Positions 31,849 through 43,300 of a DNA stretch of 64,000 nt are shown here, one piece after another. The DNA is from Streptomyces sp. F63. Lineage in GTDB: Bacteria; Actinomycetota; Actinomycetes; Streptomycetales; Streptomycetaceae. Where the stretch lies: positions 124,001 to 188,000 of the forward strand of contig NZ_JAGPXX010000008.1 of the NCBI RefSeq assembly GCF_018070345.1. The letters are read 5' to 3'. Position numbers and translations under genes: made by a program. Under the pieces are notes generated by a model. It worked only from the letters and a program-made list of their open reading frames with translations, did not search any database and had not been told where the DNA came from. Positions within the stretch are counted from its first letter, which is position 1. Each line of letters opens with the position of its first letter.

Positions 31849-32829
31849 TCACGACTTGGTGGCGCCCGCGGTCAGCCCGGCGACGAGGTGGCGCTGGGCG
31901 AAACCGAAGACGATCATGGCGGGCACGGCGATGATCACGGCGGCGGCCGTCATCGATCCCCAGTCGTTGGTGTACTGGTTGACGAAGGTCTGGAGGCCGC
32001 CGGCCAGGGTGAGGTTCTCCTCGCCGGTCATGAAGGCCGACGCGTAGGCGACCTCCGCCCAGGCGGTCACGAAGCTGTAGAAGCCGGTGACGGCGATGCC
32101 GGGCTTGGCCAGCGGCAGGATCAGCCGCCAGAAGGTGCCGAAGGGGTTGAGCCCGTCGACGCGGCCCGATTCGTCGATGGCGACGGGGATGGTGTCGAAG
32201 AAGCCCTTCATCATCCAGGCGCAGAACGGCACGGCGATGGTGAGGTAGGTGATGATCAGGCCGATGGGCTGGTTGAGCAGCCCGAACTGTGCCATGAGGT
32301 TGTAGAGCGGCACGATCAGGATCGCCATCGGGAACATCTGTGTGATCAGCAGGGTCCACATCAGCGGGCGCATGCCCGGGAAGCGGAAGCGGCTGACGGC
32401 GTAGCCGGTGGTGGCCGAGATGAACACGCCCAGGGCGGTGGTCACCACGACGACCAGCACCGAGTTCCCGAACCAGGTCAGGAAGCGGGTGTCGTTCAGG
32501 ACGTGGTCGTAGTTGGCGAAGGTGAAGTTCTCCACCAGCGAGGTGGTGAAGGCGTCGCTCTTGGGCTTGAAGGACGTCACCAGCAGCCACAGCGGCGGGA
32601 AGACGGCGACGACGGCGGCCAGCAGCAGGCCGGCGTGCAGCCCGAGGGAGGCCAGCGGCCCGCGCTCGCCGCGCCCGCGGACACGGCGGGTGCGGCCGTC
32701 GCCGGTACGGCCGTCGCCGTTGCGGACGGCGGCGGCCGGCACCGGGCCGGTGGTGGCGGGGTCGGGCGTCGTGGTGCCCGTGGTGGTTCCGGCGGACTGG
32801 GTGGGCTCGGTGGATCCGGTGCTCTTCAT
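31849..32829 (-). CDS. malG: Maltose/maltodextrin ABC transporter permease MalG
   Basis: A 326-aa inner membrane protein with six helices after a Thr/Gly-rich N-terminal extension. The EAA loop is DESGRVDGLNPFGTFWRLILPLAKPG and the end FGFAQRHLVAGLTAGATKS is typical of MalG. ATG 32829 is 5 bp after the malF stop; GTG 32838, overlapping that stop, is an alternative and is better placed for the GGGAGAGG site. With MalF it forms the channel; the ATPase is not encoded here. Confidence 0.9.
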   Translation of the reverse strand: MKSTGSTEPTQSAGTTTGTTTPDPATTGPVPAAAVRNGDGRTGDGRTRRVRGRGERGPLASLGLHAGLLLAAVVAVFPPLWLLVTSFKPKSDAFTTSLVENFTFANYDHVLNDTRFLTWFGNSVLVVVVTTALGVFISATTGYAVSRFRFPGMRPLMWTLLITQMFPMAILIVPLYNLMAQFGLLNQPIGLIITYLTIAVPFCAWMMKGFFDTIPVAIDESGRVDGLNPFGTFWRLILPLAKPGIAVTGFYSFVTAWAEVAYASAFMTGEENLTLAGGLQTFVNQYTNDWGSMTAAAVIIAVPAMIVFGFAQRHLVAGLTAGATKS

Positions 32830-32834
32830 GGTCG

Positions 32835-33854
32835 TCACCACACCTCTCCCTGCTTGCGGAGCGAACGGCGGTAGACCACCGCGAAGGCCGACAGGAGCAG
32901 CAGGATGAGCACGCCCCAGGCCGCGGAGGACGCGAAGTCGCGCGGGCTGACGAGGAAGGACAGCCGGTAGGCGTAGGTCACCAGGATCTCGGTGGAGTCG
33001 CCCGGGCCGCCCCGGGTGAGCAGGAAGATCACCGGGAACATGTTGAAGGTCCAGATGGTGCTCAGCAGGATCACCGTGCTGCTGACCGAGCGGATGCCGG
33101 GCAGCACGACGTTGCGGAACCGCTGCCAGGCGTTCGCGCCGTCCATCTCGGCGGCCTCCAGCAGCTCGGCGGGTATGCCCTGCATGGCACCCAGCATGGC
33201 GACGAGCATGAACGGCACGCCGAGCCAGACGTTCACCGCGATCACGGAGATCTTGGCCCAGGTCGGGTCGCCCAGCCACGGGACGCCGTCGATGCCGCCG
33301 CCCGCCAGCAGCTCGTTGAGGATGCCGTTCTTCTCGTTGTAGAGCATCCGCCAGGCGAAGACGGACACGAAGGCGGGGATGCCCCAGGGGAGGATCAGCG
33401 CCATCCGGTAGGCGGTCCGGCCGCGCACCTTGCGGTTGAGCATGGACGCCAGCACCAGCCCGAGGAGGAAGGTGGTGCCGACGCAGCCCACCGTCCACAG
33501 CACGGTCCAGCCGAGCCGGTCCCAGAAGACGCTGCCGGTGAGGATGGCCTGGTAGTTGTCGAGGCCGACGAACTCGTAGCTCGCCTCGATCTCGTTGACG
33601 CCGATGGTGCGGGCGACATTGGCCTCGTCCGCGTCGGTCAGCGACAGATAGATGCCGCGGACCAGCGGATAGCCGATGATCACCGCGATGACGGTCACCA
33701 CGGGGGCCACCATGGCCCAGGCGTACCAGTGGGTGGCCAGGGCGCGGCGCAGCGGGCCCTGGGTCTTGCCGGGTGCTCCGCCGGTTCCGCGGCCGCGGCC
33801 GCGGGCGTCTCCGCCCGCGGCCGGTGCCACCGACCGGCCTGTCTCGACAGCCAT
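32835..33854 (-). CDS. malF: Maltose/maltodextrin ABC transporter permease MalF
   Basis: A 339-aa permease with six helices. The N-terminal Gly/Arg-rich region precedes HWYAWAMVAPVVTVIAVIIGYPLVRGIYLSL, and the EAA loop is EAAEMDGANAWQRFRNVVLPG. It lies 38 bp after malE and just before malG, in one operon. Confidence 0.9.
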   Translation of the reverse strand: MAVETGRSVAPAAGGDARGRGRGTGGAPGKTQGPLRRALATHWYAWAMVAPVVTVIAVIIGYPLVRGIYLSLTDADEANVARTIGVNEIEASYEFVGLDNYQAILTGSVFWDRLGWTVLWTVGCVGTTFLLGLVLASMLNRKVRGRTAYRMALILPWGIPAFVSVFAWRMLYNEKNGILNELLAGGGIDGVPWLGDPTWAKISVIAVNVWLGVPFMLVAMLGAMQGIPAELLEAAEMDGANAWQRFRNVVLPGIRSVSSTVILLSTIWTFNMFPVIFLLTRGGPGDSTEILVTYAYRLSFLVSPRDFASSAAWGVLILLLLSAFAVVYRRSLRKQGEVW

Positions 33855-33892
33855 GGTCGTCGGTCAGCCTCTCCCTGAGTTCTCCCCCGGTC

Positions 33893-35176
33893 CTACTTGT
33901 ACTCGCCCTTCTCGAGGAGCTTGGCGTACTCGTCGCCGATCTTCTTGGCGGCGGCCTCGGGCTTGGTCTTGCCGGTCAGCACGTCGGCGAGCTGGACGCG
34001 GATGGGCTCGAAGAGGGAGTTGCCCTCGGCGATCCAGGGGCGCTCGACGGCCTTGTCCACGGCGGGCTTGAAGAACTGGACCATCGTGTTGTCCTTGACG
34101 GTCTGCTCCTCGTACACCGAGGTGCGGGTCGGGAGCAGGCTCAGCTCCTCGGTGGTGGCCTTCTGGACCTCGGCGGAGCTCATGTACTTGGCGAACTCGT
34201 AGGAGGCGTCCAGGTTCTTGGAGCCCGCGTAGACGGAGAGGTTGTGGCCGCCCTGCGGGGCGCCCTGGGCCTCGCTGCCGGCCGGGACGGGGGCGACGCC
34301 GAGGTTGTCCTCGTTGCCCTTGAACTCCTTGCCGGCCAGGGTGTCCTCGATGGCCCAGGGGCCGTTGAGCATCATGGCCACCTTGCCGTCCTTGAAGGAC
34401 TTCTGCATGTTCTCCCAGCCGTCGGTGATGTCCGTCGTCGCGGCCTTGGAGTCCACCAGGTCCTTGATCGTCTCGAACGCCTTGGCGCCGGCGCCGTCGT
34501 CGATCGTGATCTTCTTGGCGTCGGCGTCGACCATGTCGCCGCCCTCGCCGTAGAGGAAGGGCAGGAACCAGTAGGGGTCGTCACCGCGCATGTAGAAGGG
34601 GGTGACGCCCTCGCCCTGGAACTTCTTGGTGGAGTCCTTGATGTCCTCGACGGACTCGGGGACCTCGACGCCGGCCTTCTTCAGCAGGTCCTTGTTGTAG
34701 AAGAGGGCGAGGGTGTCGATGACCTGCGGGACGCCGTAGGTCTTGCCCTCGAACTGGGTGCTGCCCCAGGCCTGGTCGAGGTAGTCGTCCTTGTTGTCGA
34801 CGGCCGCGGTGTCGTCCAGCGGGGCCAGGTAGCCGAGGTTGGCGAAGTCGGCTACCCAGGCGACCTCGGTGCGCATCACGTCGGGGGCGCCGGAGCCGCC
34901 GCCCGCGGCGTTCTTGAACTTGTTGCTCGCCTCACCGAAGGGGACGCTGACGTACTTGACGTCGACCTTGGGGTGCTTCTTCTCGAAGCCCTCGGCGGTC
35001 TTCTCGAAGAACGCCTTCTCCGCCTCGTTCGAGGTGTCCCAGAAGGTGACGGTGCCGGAGAGCTCGCCCGAGCCCTTCTTCTCGCCGCTGTTGCCGCTGT
35101 CGCTGTCCCCGCCGCACGCGGTCGCCGCCAGGGAGAGCGTCGCGACCAGCGCGGTGGCCGCTATGCCACGCCGCAT
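33893..35176 (-). CDS. malE: Maltose/maltodextrin-binding lipoprotein MalE
   Basis: A 427-aa solute-binding lipoprotein. The signal ends in the lipobox LSLAATACGG, then a Ser/Gly/Lys linker and the family-1 binding fold (LSGTVTFWDTSNEAEKAFFEKTAEGFEKK, MLNGPWAIEDTLAGKEF, GGHNLSVYAGSKNLDASYEFAKYM). ATG 35176 has an AGGAG upstream. It delivers maltose or maltodextrins released by the secreted amylases. A mal-type promoter and operators lie directly upstream. Confidence 0.92.
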   Translation of the reverse strand: MRRGIAATALVATLSLAATACGGDSDSGNSGEKKGSGELSGTVTFWDTSNEAEKAFFEKTAEGFEKKHPKVDVKYVSVPFGEASNKFKNAAGGGSGAPDVMRTEVAWVADFANLGYLAPLDDTAAVDNKDDYLDQAWGSTQFEGKTYGVPQVIDTLALFYNKDLLKKAGVEVPESVEDIKDSTKKFQGEGVTPFYMRGDDPYWFLPFLYGEGGDMVDADAKKITIDDGAGAKAFETIKDLVDSKAATTDITDGWENMQKSFKDGKVAMMLNGPWAIEDTLAGKEFKGNEDNLGVAPVPAGSEAQGAPQGGHNLSVYAGSKNLDASYEFAKYMSSAEVQKATTEELSLLPTRTSVYEEQTVKDNTMVQFFKPAVDKAVERPWIAEGNSLFEPIRVQLADVLTGKTKPEAAAKKIGDEYAKLLEKGEYK

Positions 35177-35267
35177 GGTGTTACTCCTTCATGAGAGCCC
35201 GTGATGGCCAGAGGCCCCGGGGGACCTCCTGCCCTGACCGCGCCGTCGCGGCGCCGGGTGTACCGCG

Positions 35268-35321
35268 AACGTAACAGGGATGCAATGTGGCCGAAAGTCC
35301 TTGCGGCAACTTTCTGCAAGG
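35268..35321 (-). promoter_or_regulatory. malE promoter with LacI-type operator
   Basis: On the minus strand TTTCGG (35296-35291), 17 bp and TACGTT (35273-35268) form the promoter, with TTGCA inside the spacer. Immediately upstream is a 23-bp element, CCTTGC-N11-GCAAGG (35299-35321), containing further CTTGC/TTGCAG half-sites. A LacI dimer pair is the likely ligand. Confidence 0.6.
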
Positions 35322-35422
35322 CAGCCGGATCGTTACAGCGGCGTGTCTGCACAGTTGTCGTCCCACCCCTTGACGGGCCTGGCCGGGGGACTTTCGGCCC
35401 TGCCGCAAGAATCTGCCGATAC

Positions 35423-35452
35423 TTCCGCAAGAGCTTGCATAGCTGTTACGTT
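35423..35452 (+). promoter_or_regulatory. Promoter/operator of GH13 copy 2
   Basis: TTCCGC (35423-35428), an 18-bp spacer and TACGTT (35447-35452) match the malE and orphan 16.9-kb elements. Inside the spacer lies the perfect inverted repeat GCAAG-AG-CTTGC (35427-35438), followed by a TGCATAGCTGTTACGTTC segment, so repressor binding would cover the promoter. Confidence 0.6.
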
Positions 35453-35539
35453 CCAGACGTCAACCACGGAGGGCCGCGGCGCGTTGTCCTCTCCGGCGTC
35501 CGTGCCGAGCACCACACCGGCTACCGAAGGGGAACGACG

Positions 35540-37318
<1,779 letters not shown>

Positions 37319-37329
37319 CATGCGACCGG

Positions 37330-37343
37330 TACAGTCCACCTCT
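37330..37343 (+). promoter_or_regulatory. Possible internal promoter for malR
   Basis: TGGGCA (37307-37312), a 17-bp spacer and TACAGT (37330-37335) end 8 nt before the malR ATG at 37344. This would allow near-leaderless transcription of malR independent of the GH13 gene. Confidence 0.35.
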
Positions 37344-38411
37344 ATGACCGCACGGCTAGCCGACATCGCAGCCCAGGCGGGGGTCAGCGAAGCGACAGTC
37401 AGCCGCGTGCTCAACGGCAAGCCGGGGGTGGCCGCGGCCACCCGCGAGTCCGTCCTCGCCGCGCTCGACGTCCTGGGCTACGAGCGCCCGGTGCGGCTGC
37501 GGCGGCGCAGCGCCGGACTGGTCGGACTGATCACCCCGGAGCTGGACAATCCCATCTTCCCGGCGCTCGCGCAGGTCATCGGGCAGAACCTGACCCGCCA
37601 GGGCTACACCCCGGTGCTCGCCACCCAGACACCCGGCGGCTCCACCGAGGACGAGCTCACGGAGATGCTGGTGGAGCGCGGCGTCTCCGGCATCATCTTC
37701 GTCTCCGGGCTGCACGCCGACACCTCCGCGGACATGCAGCGGTACGACCAGCTCCGCGGGCAGGGCGTGCCCTTCGTGCTCGTCAACGGCTTCTCCCCGA
37801 AAGTGCGCGCCCCCTTCGTCTCGCCCGACGACCGCGCGGCGATGCGGCTGGCCGTGACGCATCTCGCGGCCCTCGGGCACACCCGGATCGGGCTGGCGGT
37901 CGGCCCGCGCCGCTTCGTCCCCGTGCTGCGGAAGATCGAAGGATTCCGGCAGGGCATGCGGGAGCAGCTCGGGCTGTCCCCGGAGGAGTCCGACGAACTG
38001 GTCGAGCACTCCCTCTACACCCTGGAGGGCGGCCAGGCCGCGGCCGACGCGCTGATCCGGCGCGGCTGCACCGCCGTGATCTGCGCCAGCGACATGATGG
38101 CGCTGGGCGCCATCCGCGCCGCCCGGCAGCAGGGCCTCGCCGTCCCCCGCGACGTCTCGGTCGTCGGCTTCGACGACTCCCCGCTGATCGCCTTCACCGA
38201 CCCGCCGCTGACCACGATCCGCCAGCCGGTCCAGGCCATGGGCCAGGCGGCGGTGCGCGCCCTGCTGGAGGAGATCGGCGGGACCCCGGCCCCGCACAGC
38301 GAGTTCATCTTCCTGCCCGAACTGGTGGTCCGCGGCTCGACCGCCGCGGGTCCGCAAGGACAGTCGTCACCGGCCCGGAGGGCACCGGCCGACGTCCCGG
38401 CCCGAGGGTGA
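37344..38411 (+). CDS. malR: LacI-family maltose regulator MalR (paralogue 2)
   Basis: A 355-aa repressor. The helix-turn-helix RLADIAAQAGVSEATVSRVLNGK and hinge VLAALDVLGYERPVRLRRR are followed by the sugar-binding domain (GLITPELDNPIFPALAQVI, FVSPDDRAAMRLAVTHLAALGHTRIGLAVGPRRF, VSVVGFDDSPLIAFTDPPLTTIRQP). ATG 37344 gives the MTARLADIA start usual for streptomycete MalR; ATG 37320, just after the GH13 stop, is an alternative. It should bind the CTTGC/GCAAG operators at amylase and mal promoters. Confidence 0.92.
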   Translation: MTARLADIAAQAGVSEATVSRVLNGKPGVAAATRESVLAALDVLGYERPVRLRRRSAGLVGLITPELDNPIFPALAQVIGQNLTRQGYTPVLATQTPGGSTEDELTEMLVERGVSGIIFVSGLHADTSADMQRYDQLRGQGVPFVLVNGFSPKVRAPFVSPDDRAAMRLAVTHLAALGHTRIGLAVGPRRFVPVLRKIEGFRQGMREQLGLSPEESDELVEHSLYTLEGGQAAADALIRRGCTAVICASDMMALGAIRAARQQGLAVPRDVSVVGFDDSPLIAFTDPPLTTIRQPVQAMGQAAVRALLEEIGGTPAPHSEFIFLPELVVRGSTAAGPQGQSSPARRAPADVPARG

Positions 38412-38446
38412 TCGGGAACACTCCGCGGTCTGGCAGACTGTGGCGC

Positions 38447-39283
38447 GTGGGTGACGTGACAGTGAGGACTCTGGAGAAATCACCGGCCGACACGCGGCCA
38501 GCGGCCCAGCCCGGGGGGGAACGCCATTCGATCGGACGCCTCAGGCTGCCGCGACGCCCACGGCTGCGCTTCGAGATCCTGCTCATCGCGGTGAGCTACT
38601 GGATCTACTCGGTGATCCGCAACGCCGTCCCGGAGCAGAAGGCCGCGGCCCTGCGCAACGCGGACTGGATATGGCGGGCGGAGCAGGCGGTCGGCATCGC
38701 CGTCGAGCAGACCGTCAACCACGCGGTGAACTCGGTGACCTGGCTCATCGTGGGGATGAACTACTACTACGCCACCCTGCACTTCATCGTGACCATCGGC
38801 GTGCTGGTGTGGCTCTACCGCTGGCATCCGGGCCGCTACGCCGCGACCCGGCTGGTGCTCTTCCTGACCACCGGCATCGCGCTGCTCGGCTACTACCTCT
38901 ATCCGCTGGCCCCGCCGCGGCTGGTGCCGGGCGGCGGTTTCGTCGACACGGTCGTCGTCCACGACACCTGGGGCTCGATGGCCTCCGGCAATCTCGCCAG
39001 CATGTCCAACCAGTACGCCGCGATGCCGTCCATGCACATCGGCTGGTCGGTGTGGTGCGGGATCACCATCGTGATGCTGGCGCCCGCGCTGTGGGCCAAG
39101 GTGCTGGGCGGGCTCTATCCGCCGCTGACCCTGCTCGTCATCGTGGCGACCGCCAACCACTTCTGGCTGGACGCCGTCGGCGGTGTCCTCTGCCTGACCG
39201 CCGGCTACGGGTTCTCGTACCTCTGGTACCGCTCGGTCTCCTACCGGCTCCCCCGGCACCCGGCACCGCTCCATGCGGGCTGA
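38447..39283 (+). CDS. PAP2-superfamily (Aur1/Ipt1-like) membrane phosphatase/transferase
   Basis: A 278-aa membrane protein with about six helices. The C-terminal catalytic His motifs are AMPSMHIGWSVW and ANHFWLDAVGG, with NYYYATLHFIVTIGVL before them, which matches the inositolphosphotransferase-like branch of the PAP2 superfamily. Its likely role is lipid phosphate or phospho-headgroup transfer. GTG 38447 was chosen; a GACTGT-like box ends a few bases before it. ATG 38408, overlapping malR, is an alternative. Confidence 0.8.
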   Translation: MGDVTVRTLEKSPADTRPAAQPGGERHSIGRLRLPRRPRLRFEILLIAVSYWIYSVIRNAVPEQKAAALRNADWIWRAEQAVGIAVEQTVNHAVNSVTWLIVGMNYYYATLHFIVTIGVLVWLYRWHPGRYAATRLVLFLTTGIALLGYYLYPLAPPRLVPGGGFVDTVVVHDTWGSMASGNLASMSNQYAAMPSMHIGWSVWCGITIVMLAPALWAKVLGGLYPPLTLLVIVATANHFWLDAVGGVLCLTAGYGFSYLWYRSVSYRLPRHPAPLHAG

Positions 39284-40313
39284 GCCCGTCCCGGGGGGCG
39301 CACTGCCCTACCGGGTGGTGGCCACCGACCTCGACGGAACCCTGCTCCGCAGCGACCTCACCTTCTCGCTCCGCACCCGGCAGGCACTCAAGCTCGCCAC
39401 CGGCGCCGGGGCCCGGCATCTCGTCGTCACCGGCCGGCCCGCCTCCTCCTGCCTCCCGTTCCTGCTGGACCTCGGCTACACCGGCCTGGCCGTCTGCGGG
39501 CAGGGCGCCCAGCTGTACGACGCCAGCGCCGGCCGGCTGCTGACGACGGCCTCCCTCGACCGGGGGCCGGCCCGCGCCCTGGTCGCCGCGGTCGAGCGGG
39601 AACTCGGCCCGCTGGAGCTGGGCGTGGTCACGGCGGCCCCCGGGAACCGGTGTGTGAGCACCGCCGGGTTCTTCGCACCACCGCCACCCGGCAGCGAGAC
39701 CGTCGCCGAGCGCGAGCTGCTGTGGGCGGAGCCGATCGAGAAGGTCCTGATGCGCCACCGGGAACTGCCCGACGGCACCGTCGCCGAGACCGCCGGGCGG
39801 CTGGCGGGCGGCGCGATGACGGTGGTCCATTCGCAGGCCGGCATGGTCGAGCTGCTCCCGCCCGGCACGACGAAGGCGGCCGGACTGGCCGCGGCCGCGG
39901 ACCTGCTGGGATTCACCTCCGACGACACCATCGCCTTCGGCGACATGCCCAACGACCTGCCGATGCTGCGCTGGGCCGGGCACGGGGTGGCCATGGCGGG
40001 CGGCCATCCGGAGCTGCACGCGGCCGCCGACGAGACCGCTCCGGGGAACGACGCGGACGGCGTCGCGGTGGTCCTTGAGCGCCTCTTCGGGGCGTGCGGG
40101 GACGGCTCGTGCGGGGACGGCTCGTGCGGGGACGGCTCGTGCGGGGACGGCTCGTGCGGGGGCGGCTCGTGCGGGGGCGGCTCGTGCGGGGGCGGAACGG
40201 ACCCCGGCCGCGCCGCTCCGGCGGGCCGGCGCCGGGCGGGCCACCCGCCGGGGGCGGGCCCGCGCGGGGTGGCGGGCCACCCGCCGGCCCGGTCCCCGGC
40301 ACGCCGGGACTGA
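39273..40313 (+). CDS. HAD-superfamily (Cof-type) hydrolase with repetitive Cys-rich tail
   Basis: A 346-aa protein whose start lies 11 bp inside the PAP2 gene. HAD motif I is VVATDLDGTLLRSD, motif II LVVTGRPASS, Lys in PGTTKAAGL and motif IV IAFGDMPNDLPML, giving a Cof-type sugar/nucleotide phosphatase. The conserved protein ends near LERLF; the remaining ~75 residues are unusual: (CGDGS)4, (CGGGS)2 and CGGGT, then a Gly/Pro/Arg-rich stretch. The repeats are encoded by a 15-bp tandem repeat that does not shift the frame. Confidence 0.85.
   Translation: MRAEPVPGGALPYRVVATDLDGTLLRSDLTFSLRTRQALKLATGAGARHLVVTGRPASSCLPFLLDLGYTGLAVCGQGAQLYDASAGRLLTTASLDRGPARALVAAVERELGPLELGVVTAAPGNRCVSTAGFFAPPPPGSETVAERELLWAEPIEKVLMRHRELPDGTVAETAGRLAGGAMTVVHSQAGMVELLPPGTTKAAGLAAAADLLGFTSDDTIAFGDMPNDLPMLRWAGHGVAMAGGHPELHAAADETAPGNDADGVAVVLERLFGACGDGSCGDGSCGDGSCGDGSCGGGSCGGGSCGGGTDPGRAAPAGRRRAGHPPGAGPRGVAGHPPARSPARRD
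40095..40199 (+). repeat. In-frame 15-bp minisatellite, seven copies
   Basis: Seven copies of TGCGGGGACGGCTCG-type units run head to tail (four identical, two with one G/A change, the last with a changed end). Each encodes five residues of the C-terminal tail of the HAD protein. Copy number can change without a frameshift. Confidence 0.9.
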
Positions 40314-40363
40314 CGGTTCGCCCGGTCCCCCCGCCGGGTGCCTGCGGTGGGCCCGGGCCAGGG

Positions 40364-43300
40364 TCAGCCCTCGTCGTAGAAGAGGCGTTCCATCACGCCG
40401 CGGGCGCGGCGGGTCACGCGGCGGTAGTCGTCGAGGAGCTCCCCGCTGCTGCCGATCTCGTAGCCCAGGTAGCGGCCCACCGCGGCCCGCTCCCGCACCT
40501 CCGCGGGGAACGTGTCGCCGGGGCGGCCGCGCACGAGCATGACGGCGTTGCGCAGCCGGGTCGCCAGCAGCCACGCCTCGTCCAGGATCTCCGCGTCCTC
40601 CGCCCCGATGAGCCCGGCGGCGCGCGCGGCGCCCAGCGCCTCCCGGGTGCGGGTCGTGCGCAGACCCGGCTCGGACCAGGCGTGCCGGAGCTGGATCAGC
40701 TGGACGGTCCACTCGACGTCGGACAGCCCGCCCCGACCGAGCTTGGCGTGGGTGGTGCGGTCGGCGCCGCGCGGCATCCGCTCCTTCTCCATCCTCGCCT
40801 TGAGCCGGCGGATCTCGCGGACCATGTGCTCGTCCGGGCCCTCGGCCGGGTAGCGGAGCGGGTCGATCAGTTCGATGAACCGCTCCCCCAGGTCGGCGTC
40901 GCCCGCGACCGGCGCCGCCCGGAGCAGCGCCTGGCTCTCCCAGGGCTGCCCCCAGCGCCGGTAGTAGGCGGCGTAGGAGGAGAGGCTGCGCACCAGCGGG
41001 CCGCTCTTGCCCTCCGGGCGCAGATCGGCGTCGATGAGCAGCGGTGGGTCGGCGGAGGGCAGTTGCAGCAGCCGGCGCATCTCGTTGGCCACGGCGAAGG
41101 CGGCGCGGGCGGCCTCCTCCTCGGGCACGCCCTCGCGCGGCTCGTGGACGAAGAGGACATCGGCGTCGGAACCGTAGTTGAGCTCCTGCCCGCCGAAGCG
41201 GCCCATGCCGATGACGGCGAAACGGGTCGGCAGGGTGTCGCCCCACTGGGCGCGGACGGCGGCCCGCAGCGCACCGGCGACGGTGGCGGCGTTGAGGTCG
41301 GTGAGGGCGGTGCCGACCCGGTCGACGGTGCCGCCCGGATCGTGCCGGGCGGGGCTCTCCTCGGTGCCGTAGACCCCGATGAGGTCGGCCGCGGCGGTGC
41401 GGAACATCTCGCGGCGGCGCACCCCGCGGGCTGCCGTGACCGCCTGCTCGGGGCCGTCGGCGCGGCCCACCGCGGCCAGCACCTCCTGCTCCAGGGCGGC
41501 GCGGCCGCGCGGGCGCAGCCCGTCGGGGTCGCCGAGCAGCGCGACGGCCTCGGGGGCCCGCATCAGCAGATCCGGGGCGAGCCGGCCGCCGGACAGCACC
41601 CGGGCGAGGTTCTCCGCCGCGGCGCCCTCGTCGCGCAGCAGCCGCAGATACCAGGGGGTGCCGCCGAGAGCGTCGGAGACCTTGCGGAAGTTGAGGAGCC
41701 CGGCGTCGGGGTCGGCCGAGTCGGCGAACCAGCCGAGCAGCACCGGCAGCAGGGTGCGCTGGATCGCGGCCTTGCGGCTGACGCCGGAGGCCAGCGCCTC
41801 CAGATGGCGCAGGGCGGCGGCCGGGTCGGCGTAGCCGAGGGCCTCCAGGCGCTCCCGGGCCGCCGTCGCGCTGAGCCGGGCCGCGCCGGGCTCCAGCTGC
41901 GCGACGGCGTCCAGCAGCGGCCGGTAGAACAGCTTCTCGTGCAGCCGGCGCACCTCGCGGCTGTGCCGCTTCCACTCCCGGCGGAGCGTCACCACCGGTT
42001 CCGTGCCCCGGTCCCAGTGGAAGGCCGTGGCCAGTGAGCGGCCGAGGCGGCGGAGGTCGGCCTCGTCCTCGGGGACGAGATGGGTGCGGCGCAGCCGGTG
42101 GAGCTGGATGCGGTGCTCCATCGCCCGGAGGAAGCGGTACGCCTCGTCGAGCGCGGCGGCGTCGGCCCGGCCCACGTACCCCCCGGCGGCGAGCGCGGCC
42201 AGCGCCTCCAGGGTGGAGCCGCTGCGCAGACCGGTGTCGGCACGGCCGTGGACGAGCTGCAGCAGCTGGACGGCGAACTCGACGTCGCGCAGGCCGCCGG
42301 GGCCGAGTTTGAGCTCGCGGTCGATCTGCGCGGCGGGGATGTTCTCCACCACCCGGCGGCGCATCTGCTGCACGTCCGTGACGAAGTTCTCCCGCTCGGC
42401 CGCCTGCCAGACCAGCGGGGCGACGGCGTCGCAGTACTCCCGGCCGAGAGCGGCGTCCCCGGCGACCGGACGGGCCTTGAGGAGGGCCTGGAACTCCCAG
42501 GTCTTGGCCCAGCGCTGGTAGTAGGCGAGATGGCTGGAGAGGGTGCGGACCAGGGGCCCGTTGCGGCCCTCGGGGCGGAGGTTGGCGTCGACGGGCCAGA
42601 TGGTGCCCTCGGCGGTGGTGTCGGAACAGAGCCGCATCATGTGCGAGGCGAGCCGGGTGGCGGCGCGCAGCGCCTCCGTCTCCTCCTCGGCGGAGGCCCG
42701 GTCGCCGGCGGCCGCCCCGGCCACGAAGATCACGTCCACGTCGGAGACGTAGTTGAGCTCCTGGCCGCCGCACTTGCCCATGGCGATGACGGCCAGCCGG
42801 CAGGCGGCCGCGTCCTCGGGGGCGGCGGCCCCGGCGATGCGGAGGGCGGCGCGCAGGGTGGCGGTGGCGAGGTCGGCCAGCTCGGCGGCGGCCTCGGCGA
42901 CGTCGATGGTCCCGCAGACGTCGCGGGCCGCGATGGTGAGGAGGGAGCGGCGGTAGGCGGCGCGGAGGCTGTCGGCGTCGTCCGCCCCCGACAGATCGTG
43001 CTCGAACTCGGCCAGCCCGGGGTGCAGATCGCCGGCGTCGTAGGTGACGAGGGTCTGCCAGTCGAGCGGGTGCCGCACCAGATGGTCGCCGAGCGCCTCG
43101 GAGACGCCGAGGACGCGCAGCAGGCGGTCGCGGAACGGCTTGGCGGTGACGAGCGTGTCGAGCAGCGCCCGCACCCGCGGCCCGGGCGCGGGTGCACGGG
43201 TCTCCGGGCCCGGACCCCAGGCCGGGGGCCCGGCCGGGCCCCCGGCCTGGGGTCCGGCCTGGGGTCCGGCCTGAGGTCCGGCCTGAGGTCCCTCCTGGGA

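Larger units (their letters stand above)
35177..35539. promoter_or_regulatory. Divergent regulatory region between malE and GH13 copy 2
   Basis: This 363-bp region is less GC-rich than its flanks and has two promoter/operator sets facing outward, annotated separately. CGTTACAG at 35330-35337 also occurs in the amylase upstream region (16888-16895), a further shared element of unknown role. Confidence 0.6.
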
